Notes under the pieces: model-generated
What the model was told of the DNA's origin: nothing
The model's input: the letters and a program-made list of their open reading frames with translations, nothing else
The model's database searches: none
Shown here: in pieces, positions 38,230 through 46,828 of the stretch
How positions within the stretch are numbered: position 1 is the first letter of the stretch
How the letters are laid out: each line of letters begins with the position of its first letter
Position numbers and translations under genes: made by a program
Assembly: GCF_000717335.1 (NCBI RefSeq)
Contig: NZ_JNYZ01000030.1
Coordinates: 1 to 64,000, forward strand
From: Amycolatopsis jejuensis
GTDB lineage: Bacteria; Actinomycetota; Actinomycetes; Mycobacteriales; Pseudonocardiaceae
Direction of reading: 5' to 3'
Length of the DNA: 64,000 nt

Positions 38230-38327
38230 GCCCGCGACGGTAGCGCGAACGGGCACCGGAGCAGACCGGTTTTCCCCGAGCGCAGGAAGGGCACGCAAGT
38301 GTGCCCGAATGGCTGACGCGTCGATGA

Positions 38328-38333
38328 TCTAAT
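38328..38333 (+). promoter_or_regulatory. -10 of a leaderless hydrolase transcript
   Basis: TCTAAT ends 7 bases before ATG 38341, without a clear -35 or Shine-Dalgarno. Confidence 0.45.
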
Positions 38334-38340
38334 GGCAGGT

Positions 38341-39021
38341 ATGGAAACCCTCCGCTACGGCGCCGAGCCCAGCCAGTTCGTCGAGCTCCACGGAACCCCC
38401 GGCGGACGCGGTACCGCGATCCTCCTGCACGGCGGCTGGTGGCGTGCCCGGCACGACCTGCACCAGCTCGACCCGATGGCGGCCGACCTCGTCGCCGCGG
38501 GCTGGTTCGTCGCGAACCTCGAGTACCGGCGCATCGACGGCGACGGCGGCGGCTGGCCGCAGACCCTCGACGACGTCCTCGCCGCGATTGCCGCCGTGGA
38601 TCGCCCGGACTCGCTGCCGACTGTCGCGATCGGACACTCCGCAGGCGGGCATCTGGCTCTGCTGGCCGGAAAACCGGCAAGCCTGTCCGGTGTCGTGGCG
38701 CTGGCGCCGATCACCGACGTCCCGCGCGCGGCGGCCGAGGAGCTCGGCGAGGGCGCGGCCCGGCAGTTCCTGACCGGCGACGACCCGGCGGCGTCCCCCA
38801 TCCGGCAGCTGCCCATCGGCTGCCCGCAGGTGGTGGTGCAAGGCGAGGCCGACGTGCGCGTCCCGGTGGCGCACAGCCGCGACTACGTGACCGCAGCGCA
38901 GGCAGCCGGCGACGACGTCGAGTACGTCGAACTGCCCGGCGTGGACCACTTCCGCCTCATCGACCCGGCCGACGAACCGTGGCAGCCCGCGCGCGAATGG
39001 CTCGACCGCCGGTTCGGCTGA
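38341..39021 (+). CDS. alpha/beta hydrolase (BD-FAE/kynurenine formamidase-like)
   Basis: A 226-residue serine hydrolase with the oxyanion motif AILLHGGWWRARHDL (HGGxW), nucleophile VAIGHSAGGHLALLAG (GHSAGG), acid in GEADVRVPVAHS and histidine in LPGVDHFRLIDP. The HGGxW motif is typical of kynurenine formamidases and related esterases. An upstream in-frame ATG (38332) lies inside the -10, so 38341 is preferred. The substrate is uncertain. Confidence 0.88.
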   Translation: METLRYGAEPSQFVELHGTPGGRGTAILLHGGWWRARHDLHQLDPMAADLVAAGWFVANLEYRRIDGDGGGWPQTLDDVLAAIAAVDRPDSLPTVAIGHSAGGHLALLAGKPASLSGVVALAPITDVPRAAAEELGEGAARQFLTGDDPAASPIRQLPIGCPQVVVQGEADVRVPVAHSRDYVTAAQAAGDDVEYVELPGVDHFRLIDPADEPWQPAREWLDRRFG

Positions 39022-39030
39022 CCGGAGGCG

Positions 39031-39081
39031 CGGCTGCCGATGGTGCTCGGCCACGAGGGCGCGGGCATCATCGAGGAGGTC
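39031..39081 (+). pseudogene. fragment of a zinc-dependent alcohol dehydrogenase
   Basis: Between the hydrolase stop and the anti-sigma stop, an in-frame stretch reads RLPMVLGHEGAGIIEEV, the catalytic-zinc histidine region (GHEGAG) of medium-chain alcohol dehydrogenases. Nothing before or after it continues the family, so it is a gene relic. Confidence 0.7.
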
Positions 39082-39772
39082 ACACGGCGGCCTCGACGAA
39101 CCGGTGCCCGTCGGTGTTCTCGATGACCACCGCCGCCACCTGAGCCGGGTCGACGACTGCCGTGCCGTAAAGGTTCGCGCCTTCCCGCGCGGCCTTCTCC
39201 GACACCAGCCACCCGCCCGCGACCTGGCGTTCGCCGTTCTTGCCGACCACCACGAGCAGGCATTTCTGCCCGGCCGGAATGCCCGTCACGGCTGCTTCCA
39301 CGCGCACCCAGCCGTTGGCGGGCAGGATGCTCGCGGTCAGCTGGGCCCCACCGGAACTGCCGCGTACGACCTTCGTGCCGGGAACCGCGCTGGACGTCGT
39401 CGGCGGCGGCGCTGCGACTTCGGATCCGGACCCGCTGCGCCCCACGACCACCCCGACGCCCAGCGCGGCCGCGACGACCACCACCGCCGCGGCAGCCACC
39501 ATCGAACGGCCCCGCCCGGTCCGCGTACGCGATTCCGTACGCACCCGGTCGACGGTCCGCTGCAGCATGAGGTCCGCACCCACCGGCGGACCGTCCAGCA
39601 ACGCCTCCGGCGGCAGCTCGCCCAGGAAGCTCTGCACCTCACGCAGCGACGCGGCTTCGGCGCGGCACTGCTCGCACTCCGCGAGATGCGCCTCGACCGC
39701 ACGCTGGTCACCCGGCTCGAGCAGGCCGGAGAGATAACCCGCCAGGTCGACGTGTTCGTCGGCTGTGTTCAT
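39080..39772 (-). CDS. zinc-binding anti-sigma factor (RskA/RslA-like)
   Basis: A 230-residue membrane anti-sigma factor. The cytoplasmic N-terminus carries the zinc motif in VEAHLAECEQCRAEA (HxxxCxxC). One transmembrane segment follows (SMVAAAAVVVVAAALGVGVVV, about residues 90-110), then an extracytoplasmic RskA-like domain (GGAQLTASILPANGWVRVEAAVTGIPAGQKCLLVVVGKNGERQVAGGWLV). It holds the partner sigma factor until an envelope or redox signal releases it. Its ATG overlaps the sigma-factor stop (ATGA). Confidence 0.92.
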   Translation of the reverse strand: MNTADEHVDLAGYLSGLLEPGDQRAVEAHLAECEQCRAEAASLREVQSFLGELPPEALLDGPPVGADLMLQRTVDRVRTESRTRTGRGRSMVAAAAVVVVAAALGVGVVVGRSGSGSEVAAPPPTTSSAVPGTKVVRGSSGGAQLTASILPANGWVRVEAAVTGIPAGQKCLLVVVGKNGERQVAGGWLVSEKAAREGANLYGTAVVDPAQVAAVVIENTDGHRFVEAAV

Positions 39773-40308
39773 CCGGCCACTCCCTCCGCTCGCCGGAACT
39801 GTTCCCGCAACGCACGCAAGCCGTAATACGAGCGTGACTTGACGGTCCCCGGGGGAATCCCCAGATGCTCCGCAGCCTCGGCGACGCTGCGGCCGTGCAG
39901 GTACATCTGCTCCAGCACCGCCCGATGCTCAGGCGAAAGCCCATCGAGCGCAGCGAGCACGACCATCGAGTCGACGACCTGGTCCGCATGATCCCGCTCG
40001 ACCGGCCCGGAAGCAGGCGATTCGGCCACCTCCAGCGGCCGCGCATCCCTCGCCCGGACGCGGTCGATCACCAGGTTGCGCACCACCGTGAGCAGCCATC
40101 CCCGCACCGACCCGCGACCGTTGACCAGGCTGTCCGGATTCCGCCACGCCCGGACGAGCGCCTCCTGCACGACGTCCTCCGCCGCAGCGCGGTCCCCCAG
40201 CAGCCGGGTCGCATACGCGAGCATCGCGCGCCCGTGCTCCTGGAAGAGCGCGCGGACGAGCGCCTCGTCCGCAACCTCCCGCCGATGACGGGCCCTGAAC
40301 CCGGCCAT
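39769..40308 (-). CDS. ECF sigma factor (SigL-like)
   Basis: A 179-residue group 4 sigma factor: region 2 (LFQEHGRAMLAYATRLLGDRAAAEDVVQEALVRAWRNPDSL) and region 4 (LDGLSPEHRAVLEQMYLHGRSVAEAAEHLGIPPGTVKSRSYYGLRALRE). It is co-transcribed with and translationally coupled to the zinc anti-sigma factor, the SigL-RslA arrangement. GGGAGGATCATCCGGGGC precedes the ATG. Targets cannot be identified here. Confidence 0.93.
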   Translation of the reverse strand: MAGFRARHRREVADEALVRALFQEHGRAMLAYATRLLGDRAAAEDVVQEALVRAWRNPDSLVNGRGSVRGWLLTVVRNLVIDRVRARDARPLEVAESPASGPVERDHADQVVDSMVVLAALDGLSPEHRAVLEQMYLHGRSVAEAAEHLGIPPGTVKSRSYYGLRALREQFRRAEGVAG

Positions 40309-41466
40309 GCCCCGGATGATCCTCCCGCCCGGATGTGAGGTGTGGCAGTGCCCCCACTAAACCCGACGACTCCGTTTCCCGGCACCCCCATCTGCCGTCC
40401 TGGCCGCTGTTTTGCGGGACTCCCCGAGCCGGGGTCGCCGGTGTTCGCGATACCCGCGCCCCCCAGTTCGGCCCGTTCCCGACGCCCTCGCCGCCCGCTT
40501 TCCTCGACGCGCCTGGTCCGACGCCACCTCCATTCCCGGCGCTCGCGGCACGCCCAGTCGGGCCCGCCATGCGCAATGCCCGCACCGCCCGCGACACGTC
40601 CGGCCGACGCCGCTGTTCGAGACGCCCCGGTCCGCCCTATCGCGATTCCGGTACCACCACCTGCCACTCGCACCCTTTGTCCACAGCGTCCCCAGCGCCG
40701 CTCGCACTGCCCGCCCAGCCGCGTGGTTCCGCGACACGATCGGGGAACACCCCTGCCTGCGGGCCCCAGACCTGGGCTAAGTTCGGAACCGATCCAGCCG
40801 GAAGGCTTGTTCACCAGGTCGGCGCACGCCGGTGCCGTGCACTGGGATCACCGCCCCGGCCGCCCGACCGCCCTGAAGCCGCCGGGAGCGCAGCGCACAA
40901 CGCCCTCCCGGCGGCTTCGGGGCACCTGGGCCCGCCCTCAGGTAACCGTGGCACCCCGATGCCATACTTCGCGCGACTGAGCTGTTTCCAATGCCACGCG
41001 TCACGGCACGAAGCGACCAGCTGTCCGTAGCCGGGCGACAGAGCCGGACTCCGCTATCGCACGCGGCGTCGACGATTGCCGCATCGCGAAACGACCCACC
41101 GCCAACGGGAATCCCGGCCCGGTTCCCCGCGCCCAATCGGAACATCTGGCCGGTTCCCCTCGCGCAGCAGGGAAATCCCAGCCCACCTCTACGGGCCCAG
41201 CCGGAGAATCCGGCCCATTCCCCGCACCCAACCGGGACATCCCGGCCCACTTCCACGCACCCCAAACAGGAAATCCCGACCCATGCGCCCAACCGGAATC
41301 CCGCCCGCCTCCCTGCAACCAACCGGCAACCCCCGCCACGCCTCCCCTGACCCGCCGTTCCACGGCGTCACTCCCCGCGCGCACCAGCACACCACCCGAC
41401 CTGCCGGACCCCACCGACAACGCACCGCCACCCCGCCGCACCCCGAAGTGTCCACAAAGGACTCCC
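40309..41466. repeat. 1.15-kb gene-free island of degenerate repeats
   Basis: C-rich on the + strand, no protein-like frame. 40340-40750 holds a loose repeat (CGATACCCGCGCC..., CGCAATGCCCGCACC..., CGATTCCGGTACC...). 41113-41283 is a clearer 32-base tandem array. Confidence 0.7.
41113..41283. repeat. 32-base tandem array (about five units)
   Basis: Units resemble GTTCCCCGCGCCCAACCGG followed by GACATCCCGGCCC; the fourth unit is the clearest. The half GGGAxATCCCGGCCCAC also occurs in the island at 15.5-15.86 kb. Confidence 0.75.
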
Positions 41467-41700
41467 TCAAGCCGCACCCAGGTCCGTCAGCACCACCGGG
41501 CTCGCCGCCGCACCCCTCCGGCGCGCCACCCGCACCAATCCCCGGTGGCGCAAGCGGTCCACCGCCTCCGTTTCCCACCGTGGTACCCGCCCGCCTGCCG
41601 ACCACAGGTAGCACTCCGCCGCTCCGACGAATCCGTTGTGGACCACCACCAGCCCGCGCCGGACGTCGTCCAGTGCGTGCGCGTCCTCCTCGACGAACAT
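41467..41700 (-). CDS. small winged-helix-like hypothetical protein
   Basis: A 77-residue protein (MFVEEDAHALDDVRRGLVVVHNGFVGAAECYLWSAGGRVPRWETEAVDRLRHRGLVRVARRRGAAASPVVLTDLGAA). The C-terminal half, VDRLRHRGLVRV...VVLTDLG, has the helix-beta-wing pattern of a small winged helix. ATG 41700 has AAGGGAG upstream; an ATG at 41724 is a weaker alternative. It is divergent from the DUF3800 gene and may regulate it. Confidence 0.65.
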   Translation of the reverse strand: MFVEEDAHALDDVRRGLVVVHNGFVGAAECYLWSAGGRVPRWETEAVDRLRHRGLVRVARRRGAAASPVVLTDLGAA

Positions 41701-41824
41701 GCCGGCTCCCTTCGTCCCCCACATGGTGAGCTTGCCGGGGCTTCGGGCACATCCGGGAAAACACCTCAGGGTGTCCCCGAAATGCGGTCGCCCCGGCCGT
41801 GCGGTTCTGGCAGGATCGGACACC

Positions 41825-42709
41825 GTGGCGCCGTCGACGATCTCGTGCGACGAATCCGGCGCGGAGGGCGTCAACCTGGTCGGCGCGAACACTGCGGTGT
41901 TCGCGCATGCGGCCGTACGGCTGGAGCCCGCGGCGGCCGCGGAAATCGTCGCGCGGCTTCGGGAACTCATCGCTTCGCCCGCCCTCGAGTACAAGGCCAA
42001 CCACCTGCTCCGCCCCAAGAACCGCGCCGCCCTCGAATGGCTCCTCACCGGGCCGCTCACCGGCGCCGCGAGCGTGCTGCTCGTCGACAAATCGCTGTTC
42101 CTCGCCGGAAAAATCGTCGACCTGCTCGTGGACCAGACCCCTTATCCCGAGTGCCTGCATCGCCGCCCCGACGCGCGCGCCATAGCCCTGCACCACAACG
42201 GCCCGCTCCGGCACGGCACTCCCCGGTGGGCAGAATTCCTGCGCTCGTTCACCGGGCTGCTACGCACGTCGCACCGCCGTGGCCCGGCCATCACTCCAGC
42301 CGAATTCTTCGCCCAGACCGACCTTCTCGGCGACCTCGCCGAGGCCCGCCCGCACCTGATCACGCTGCGCGACCAGCTACTCGCCGACCCGGGCCTGATC
42401 CCGCCACTCGACCCGCTGATGCCCGCTCTCGCCGACACGATTGCCTTCTGGCGCCCCGAAAATGTCGTACACGACGAGCAACCGTCGCTCACCCCGCCAC
42501 GGCTCGCGCAGCTGCTCGGCCCAGCCCCACGGCTGCGTTTCGTGGACTCCAAGTCCGAACCACGTGTGCAAGTGGCCGACTTCCTGGCCGGCGTCGCGCG
42601 GCGGCTCGCCGAAGATGCCCTTCACGGCCAAGGCGACGCCGAGCTGGTCACGTTGCTGGCGCCGTACGTGCTGCCGGCGTCGGTGCGGGTCAGAGATCCC
42701 GCGGGCTGA
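41825..42709 (+). CDS. DUF3800-like protein
   Basis: A 294-residue protein with the DUF3800 pattern: DESG near the start (TISCDESGAEGVNLVG), a middle KANHLLRPKNRAALEWLL, and a C-terminal RFVDSKSEPRVQVADFLAGVARRLAED with the typical DSK...VQxADFxAG motif. The conserved acidic residues suggest an RNase H-like metal-dependent fold. Function is unknown; relatives occur in mobile and defence contexts. GTG 41825 is chosen by homology; AGG lies upstream. The 3' end overlaps the opposing DUF5709 gene by 20 bases. Confidence 0.8.
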   Translation: MAPSTISCDESGAEGVNLVGANTAVFAHAAVRLEPAAAAEIVARLRELIASPALEYKANHLLRPKNRAALEWLLTGPLTGAASVLLVDKSLFLAGKIVDLLVDQTPYPECLHRRPDARAIALHHNGPLRHGTPRWAEFLRSFTGLLRTSHRRGPAITPAEFFAQTDLLGDLAEARPHLITLRDQLLADPGLIPPLDPLMPALADTIAFWRPENVVHDEQPSLTPPRLAQLLGPAPRLRFVDSKSEPRVQVADFLAGVARRLAEDALHGQGDAELVTLLAPYVLPASVRVRDPAG

Positions 42710-43112
42710 TGACGTGTACGGCGGCTTCCTCCGCGGACGCCGCGCCGCCGTCGATGCCGACGTCGGACGCGTGCAGCTCTTCGTCGGTGTCGGGGCCGAA
42801 GCCCGCGTTGGTGGCCACCAGACGGCCCGCGCGAGCGTCGCCGACCTCGTCGTCGACCAGCTCGCCATCAGTGTCGTCAGCGTCGCCCAGACCGTCGCCG
42901 TCTTCCGCCCGGACATCCGGGAGTTCCCGCGCCAGCCGCCCGGCCCAGCTTTCCCCGGCGGCTTCCTCGGCCGCTGTGGTACCCCAATCCCGAGTCGCAA
43001 GTGGACGTTCCGGCGGCGAGTAGCCCTCGTCGTAGGGGTCGACGTCCTCGAGCGTGTCCTCGGGGTCCAGTACGCCGGTGTCGGCGTTGTCCTCGATGTC
43101 GTCGTCCACCAC
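42690..43112 (-). CDS. DUF5709-family acidic protein
   Basis: A 140-residue, very acidic protein of the actinobacterial DUF5709 type: DTGVLDPEDTLEDVDPYDEGYSPPERP, WGTTAAEEAAGESWAGRLARELPDV. It is predicted soluble and probably largely disordered. The start is GTG at 43112 or the next GTG at 43109, which is better spaced from the GGAGG. Function unknown. Confidence 0.85.
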   Translation of the reverse strand: MVDDDIEDNADTGVLDPEDTLEDVDPYDEGYSPPERPLATRDWGTTAAEEAAGESWAGRLARELPDVRAEDGDGLGDADDTDGELVDDEVGDARAGRLVATNAGFGPDTDEELHASDVGIDGGAASAEEAAVHVISPRDL

Positions 43113-43482
43113 GCCTCCTTTCCACCTGCCAGGTTACCGCCGGTCGCCGGCTTCGACGCAAGCTGCCGAGCGGCACGCGCTGTTGCATCCGCCGCACCTC
43201 TCCGGCAGCAGATGGCCGTCCGCTCGCCACATTTCCATCCAGGCAAAGAAACGGGGAGCACAGCCAGGAACCTTGTCCGCAAGGCAGCCCACGGTTACCA
43301 CTGCGAACAAAGACCTCCGCAGGTGGCTCTGGTACGACTGCAGCGGGAGTCCCAGGACCCGATGGACGGCTTACCTGGATCGGGCCACCAGGAAGCCGCC
43401 GAGCCCGGCCTGATCCGCACTCGTCAGGGTGATGTCGTTTTTTCGCGAGGTTTGACCGCGGCGGCACGGCAGACTGGTCGGC
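43113..43482. other. 370-base intergenic stretch
   Basis: No gene seen on either strand. It must hold the divergent promoters of the DUF5709 gene and the alkA fusion; a TTGACC (43452-43457) lies near the latter, without a good -10. Confidence 0.4.
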
Positions 43483-44967
43483 GTGTACGAGGAAACCGAA
43501 CGCTGCGTGCGCGCTGTGCAGTCGAAAGACGACCGGTTCGACGGCTGGTTTTTCACCGCGGTGGTGACCACGCGGATCTACTGCCGGCCGAGTTGTCCGG
43601 TGGTGCCGCCGAAAGTCGAGAACATGCGCTTCTACCCGAGTGCGGCCGCCGCGCAGGCGGCCGGCTTCCGCGCATGCAAAAGGTGCCGGCCTGACGCTTC
43701 TCCCGGTTCGCCGCTCTGGAACGAACGGGCGGACGTCGTCGCCCGCGCGATGCGGTTGATCGGTGACGGCGTGGTGGATCGGGAAGGCGTGCAGGGGCTG
43801 GCCGCGCGGCTCGGGTACAGCGTGCGGCAGGTTGAGCGTCAGGTGCAGGCCGAACTGGGCGCCGGTCCGCTCGCGCTCGCCCGTGCCCAGCGTGCCGAAA
43901 CGGCCCGGCTGCTGATCGAGACGACCACGATGCCGATGAGCGACGTCGCGCATGCCGCAGGCTTTTCGAGCATCCGGACGTTCAACGAGACCGTCCGTGC
44001 CGTCTTCGCCCTGACGCCGAGTGAGCTGCGCTCCCACGTGCGCGGCGGGAAGCGGACGAAGTCGCCGGGCGTGCTGTCCCTGCGCCTCCCGTTCCGTCGC
44101 CCGCTGTGCCCGGACAACCTGTTCGGGCACCTCATCGCCACCGCGGTACCGGGCGTGGAGGAATGGCACGACGGCGCGTACCGCCGCACCCTCCGTCTCC
44201 CGCACGGCCACGGCGTGGTGGCGCTCCGCCCGGAAGCCGACCACGTCGCGTGCCGCCTCAGCCTCACCGACCTGCGCGACCTGGCAGCCGCGATCAGCCG
44301 GTGCCGATGGCTCCTCGACCTCGACGCCGACCCAGTCGCCGTCGACGAGCAACTCGCCGCAGACCCCACCCTCACGCCCCTCGTGGCGGCGGCTCCGGGC
44401 AGGCGCGTACCGCGAACCACGGACGCGGACGAGTTCGCCGTGCGAGCCGTCCTCGGCCAGCAGGTGTCGACCGCCGCCGCGCGCACCCACGCAGCACGCC
44501 TCGTCCTCGCACACGGCACCCCGATCGACGACCGAGAGGGCGGCTTGACCCACCTCTTCCCCCGCCCCGAGGACCTCGCCGGCCTCGACCCGGAAACGCT
44601 CGCGATGCCGAAGTCCCGCCGCGCGACCCTGCTCGGCCTCGTGACCGCACTCGGGTCAGGCGAAGTGGACCTGACCGTCGGCGGCGACTGGGTCCACGCA
44701 CGGGCGCAGCTCGCCGCGTTACCGGGCTTCGGACCGTGGACGGTCGAGAGCGTCGCCATGCGCGCCCTGGGCGACCCGGACGCCTTCGTCGCGACCGACC
44801 TGGGCGTGAAGCTCGCCGCCGAAGCACTCGGCCTGCCCACCAGCCCGGCCGCGCTGGTCGCGCATGCCACCCGCTGGCAACCGTGGCGCGCCTACGCCGT
44901 CCAGCACCTGTGGGCGACCGGCGACCATCCGATCAACCGAATCCCCGCCGTGGAGGAACCGGCATGA
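43483..44967 (+). CDS. alkA: AdaA-AlkA fusion: alkylation-sensing AraC domain plus 3-methyladenine DNA glycosylase
   Basis: A 494-residue bifunctional protein starting at GTG 43483. Residues 1-75 are the Ada N-terminal zinc domain (FFTAVVTTRIYCRPSCP...FRACKRCRPD), whose first cysteine takes methyl groups from phosphotriesters. Residues 80-185 are an AraC HTH (VDREGVQGLAARLGYSVRQVERQVQAELG...SDVAHAAGFSSIRTFNETVRAVFALTPSELR). Residues 200-490 are AlkA, with the helix-hairpin-helix LAALPGFGPWTVESVAMRAL and catalytic Asp in FVATDLGVK. It senses alkylation damage, activates repair genes and removes alkylated bases. The ATGA overlap couples it to ogt. Confidence 0.95.
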   Translation: MYEETERCVRAVQSKDDRFDGWFFTAVVTTRIYCRPSCPVVPPKVENMRFYPSAAAAQAAGFRACKRCRPDASPGSPLWNERADVVARAMRLIGDGVVDREGVQGLAARLGYSVRQVERQVQAELGAGPLALARAQRAETARLLIETTTMPMSDVAHAAGFSSIRTFNETVRAVFALTPSELRSHVRGGKRTKSPGVLSLRLPFRRPLCPDNLFGHLIATAVPGVEEWHDGAYRRTLRLPHGHGVVALRPEADHVACRLSLTDLRDLAAAISRCRWLLDLDADPVAVDEQLAADPTLTPLVAAAPGRRVPRTTDADEFAVRAVLGQQVSTAAARTHAARLVLAHGTPIDDREGGLTHLFPRPEDLAGLDPETLAMPKSRRATLLGLVTALGSGEVDLTVGGDWVHARAQLAALPGFGPWTVESVAMRALGDPDAFVATDLGVKLAAEALGLPTSPAALVAHATRWQPWRAYAVQHLWATGDHPINRIPAVEEPA

Positions 44968-45455
44968 CCACCGTGCACACCGTCGTCGACAGCCCCGAAG
45001 GCGAACTCACCCTCGTCTCCCGCGACGGCGGCCTGGCCGGCCTGTACCTCGCGAACGAGCAGTACCGCCCGGCCCAGCCAACGTTCGGCCACCGCGACGA
45101 CCGCCCCTTCACCGAAGCGAAACGCCAGCTGGACGAGTACTTCACCGGCACCCGGACAGCGTTCGACCTCCCTCTTGCGTTACGCGGCACCCCCTTCCAA
45201 GTGACCGTGTGGCGAGCGTTGCTGGAAATCCCCTACGGCGAAACGACGACCTACCGCGAACTGGCCGAGTCCATCGGCCGCCCGACGGCCTTCCGCGCAG
45301 TCGGCCTGGCGAACGGCAAGAACCCGATCAGCATCGTGGTGCCCTGCCACCGAGTCCTGGGCAGCGACGGCACCCTGACGGGCTACGCCGCCGGTCTCGA
45401 CTGCAAGCGCCGCCTGCTGGACCTGGAGCAGTCCGGCCGCCCGGCGAAGCTTTGA
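44964..45455 (+). CDS. ogt: methylated-DNA-[protein]-cysteine S-methyltransferase
   Basis: A 163-residue suicide enzyme that removes O6-alkyl groups from guanine. The C-terminal DNA-binding domain has FQVTVWRALLEIPYGETTTYRELAESIGRPTAFRAVGLANGKNPISIVVPCHRVLGSDGTLTGYAAGLDCKRRLLDLE, with the acceptor cysteine in PCHRV. It is translationally coupled to the AdaA-AlkA gene, so the two form an adaptive-response operon. Confidence 0.96.
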   Translation: MTTVHTVVDSPEGELTLVSRDGGLAGLYLANEQYRPAQPTFGHRDDRPFTEAKRQLDEYFTGTRTAFDLPLALRGTPFQVTVWRALLEIPYGETTTYRELAESIGRPTAFRAVGLANGKNPISIVVPCHRVLGSDGTLTGYAAGLDCKRRLLDLEQSGRPAKL

Positions 45456-45898
45456 CCTCGGCTCCGCCCGGTGGCGGGCGCTATTGAGTCGCGACCGGAC
45501 GACCAGGCCGAGCGGAAAGCGGACGGTTCAATTGGCGTTGATGACGGACGGGTCGGGCCACGTAGCGACAAGACGACCGGCCGAACGGACAAGTTGGCCG
45601 GTGCGCGGACAGGCCGGGCCAAGTCGCGACGCCACAACTCGGCCTGGCCAGACCGAATAGAGCTGCAACTCAGTGGCACCGCCAGTGGGCAAGCCAGTCC
45701 GGCCGAAGGTATGCCTCGCACCCGCAGCGGCTTGAACTGCCCGAAACGGCACCGCCGAAACCGAAACCAACCCCGGCCGGTCCAGGCGCGGCGCAGCCCG
45801 TCCAGGCCCTGCCCTGCCCGGCCCGGCCCTGCACGACCCTGCCCTGCCCTGCGCGACCCGGCCCGGCGCGGCCCTGCCCGGCCGACCTACGCCCAGCC
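45456..45898. repeat. 440-base gap with CCCTGC microsatellite
   Basis: No protein-like gene. About 45805-45885 is built of CCCTGC/CCCGGC hexamers. The preceding part has scattered GGCCGAACGGACAAG-like repeats. Confidence 0.6.
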
Positions 45899-46723
45899 TC
45901 AGCCGAACCAGCCGTTCACCGAGCCGAAGTCCAGCGCACCACTCACCTCCCCATACGTCCCCTGGTTCAATACCTCCGCTGCTGCGTGGTGGGCCAGTGA
46001 ATATGCCGCCTGGGCGATCGACGTTCCCACGCTCACGCGGCGTACTCCGGCTGCTGCCAGGTCCGCTATCGGGGGTGCGCCTGGGCCCGCCATGGCGCTG
46101 ACTGGGATCGGTGACGCCTTCGCCAGCTCCGCGAGCACTGTCACGTCCACCAAACCCGGGACGAAGATGCTGTCCGCTCCGGCGGCGGCGTATTCGCGGG
46201 CACGGGCAATGACCTCGGCCTGCCGTCCGCCGGGGTCACCGATGCCGAACAGGTACACGTCTGTGCGTGCGTTCACCCATAGGTCCGGCAGTTCTGCCGA
46301 GTCCGCGGCCGTGCGTGCCGCGCGGAGGCGTTCTGCCTGTTCAGAACGGGTAAACAGGCTGAGCGTGCCCGCTCGGGAGTCCTCCAGGTTCACGCCGACT
46401 GCGCCTGCCGCCACCACTCCGGACACGGTCTCCGCGACGGCGGCGGGCTCCGGACCGTAGCCGCCTTCGACGTCTGCGCTCACCGGGACTGCGACCGCTG
46501 CCGCGATCCGCTCGACAGCGGTGAGCATCTCCTCGCGCGTGAGCCGTTGGCCGTCACCGCGGCCCAATGCCCACGAGACCCCGCCGCTGGTGGTCGCGAC
46601 CGCGGGTGCGCCCGCGCGTTCGATGGCCACCGCACTGCCCGCGTCCCACGCGTTCGGCAGCACCAGTACGCCGCTCGCGTGCTGTTCGCGGAAGAGCTTT
46701 GCCTTGTCTCGCAACGATTCCAT
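45899..46723 (-). CDS. isocitrate lyase/PEP mutase superfamily protein
   Basis: A 274-residue TIM-barrel enzyme: VLVLPNAWDAGSAVAIERAGAPAVATTSGGVSWALG, VSADVEGGYGPEPAAVAETVSGVVAAGAVGVNLEDSRAG, NARTDVYLFG and GADSIFVPGLVDVTVLAEL. The D-x-E-x-G and NLED metal-binding residues are present, but the KKCGH of isocitrate and methylisocitrate lyases is absent. This matches the oxaloacetate decarboxylase/phosphonopyruvate-related subgroup of uncertain substrate. GGGAGG precedes the ATG. Confidence 0.9.
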   Translation of the reverse strand: MESLRDKAKLFREQHASGVLVLPNAWDAGSAVAIERAGAPAVATTSGGVSWALGRGDGQRLTREEMLTAVERIAAAVAVPVSADVEGGYGPEPAAVAETVSGVVAAGAVGVNLEDSRAGTLSLFTRSEQAERLRAARTAADSAELPDLWVNARTDVYLFGIGDPGGRQAEVIARAREYAAAGADSIFVPGLVDVTVLAELAKASPIPVSAMAGPGAPPIADLAAAGVRRVSVGTSIAQAAYSLAHHAAAEVLNQGTYGEVSGALDFGSVNGWFG

Positions 46724-46828
46724 GAGGTTCCTCCCCGGACGTCACCCCGGGTGGGGCGACTGCGGAGCAACGTATCAGCGACCACCGACAAAAACCGGCG
46801 GCCGAGAATTCGATCAGGGCAGAACTCG

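Noticed and set aside
45805..45885. Origin or iteron cluster
   Set aside because: Simple CCCTGC/CCCGGC microsatellite without DnaA boxes or replication genes.
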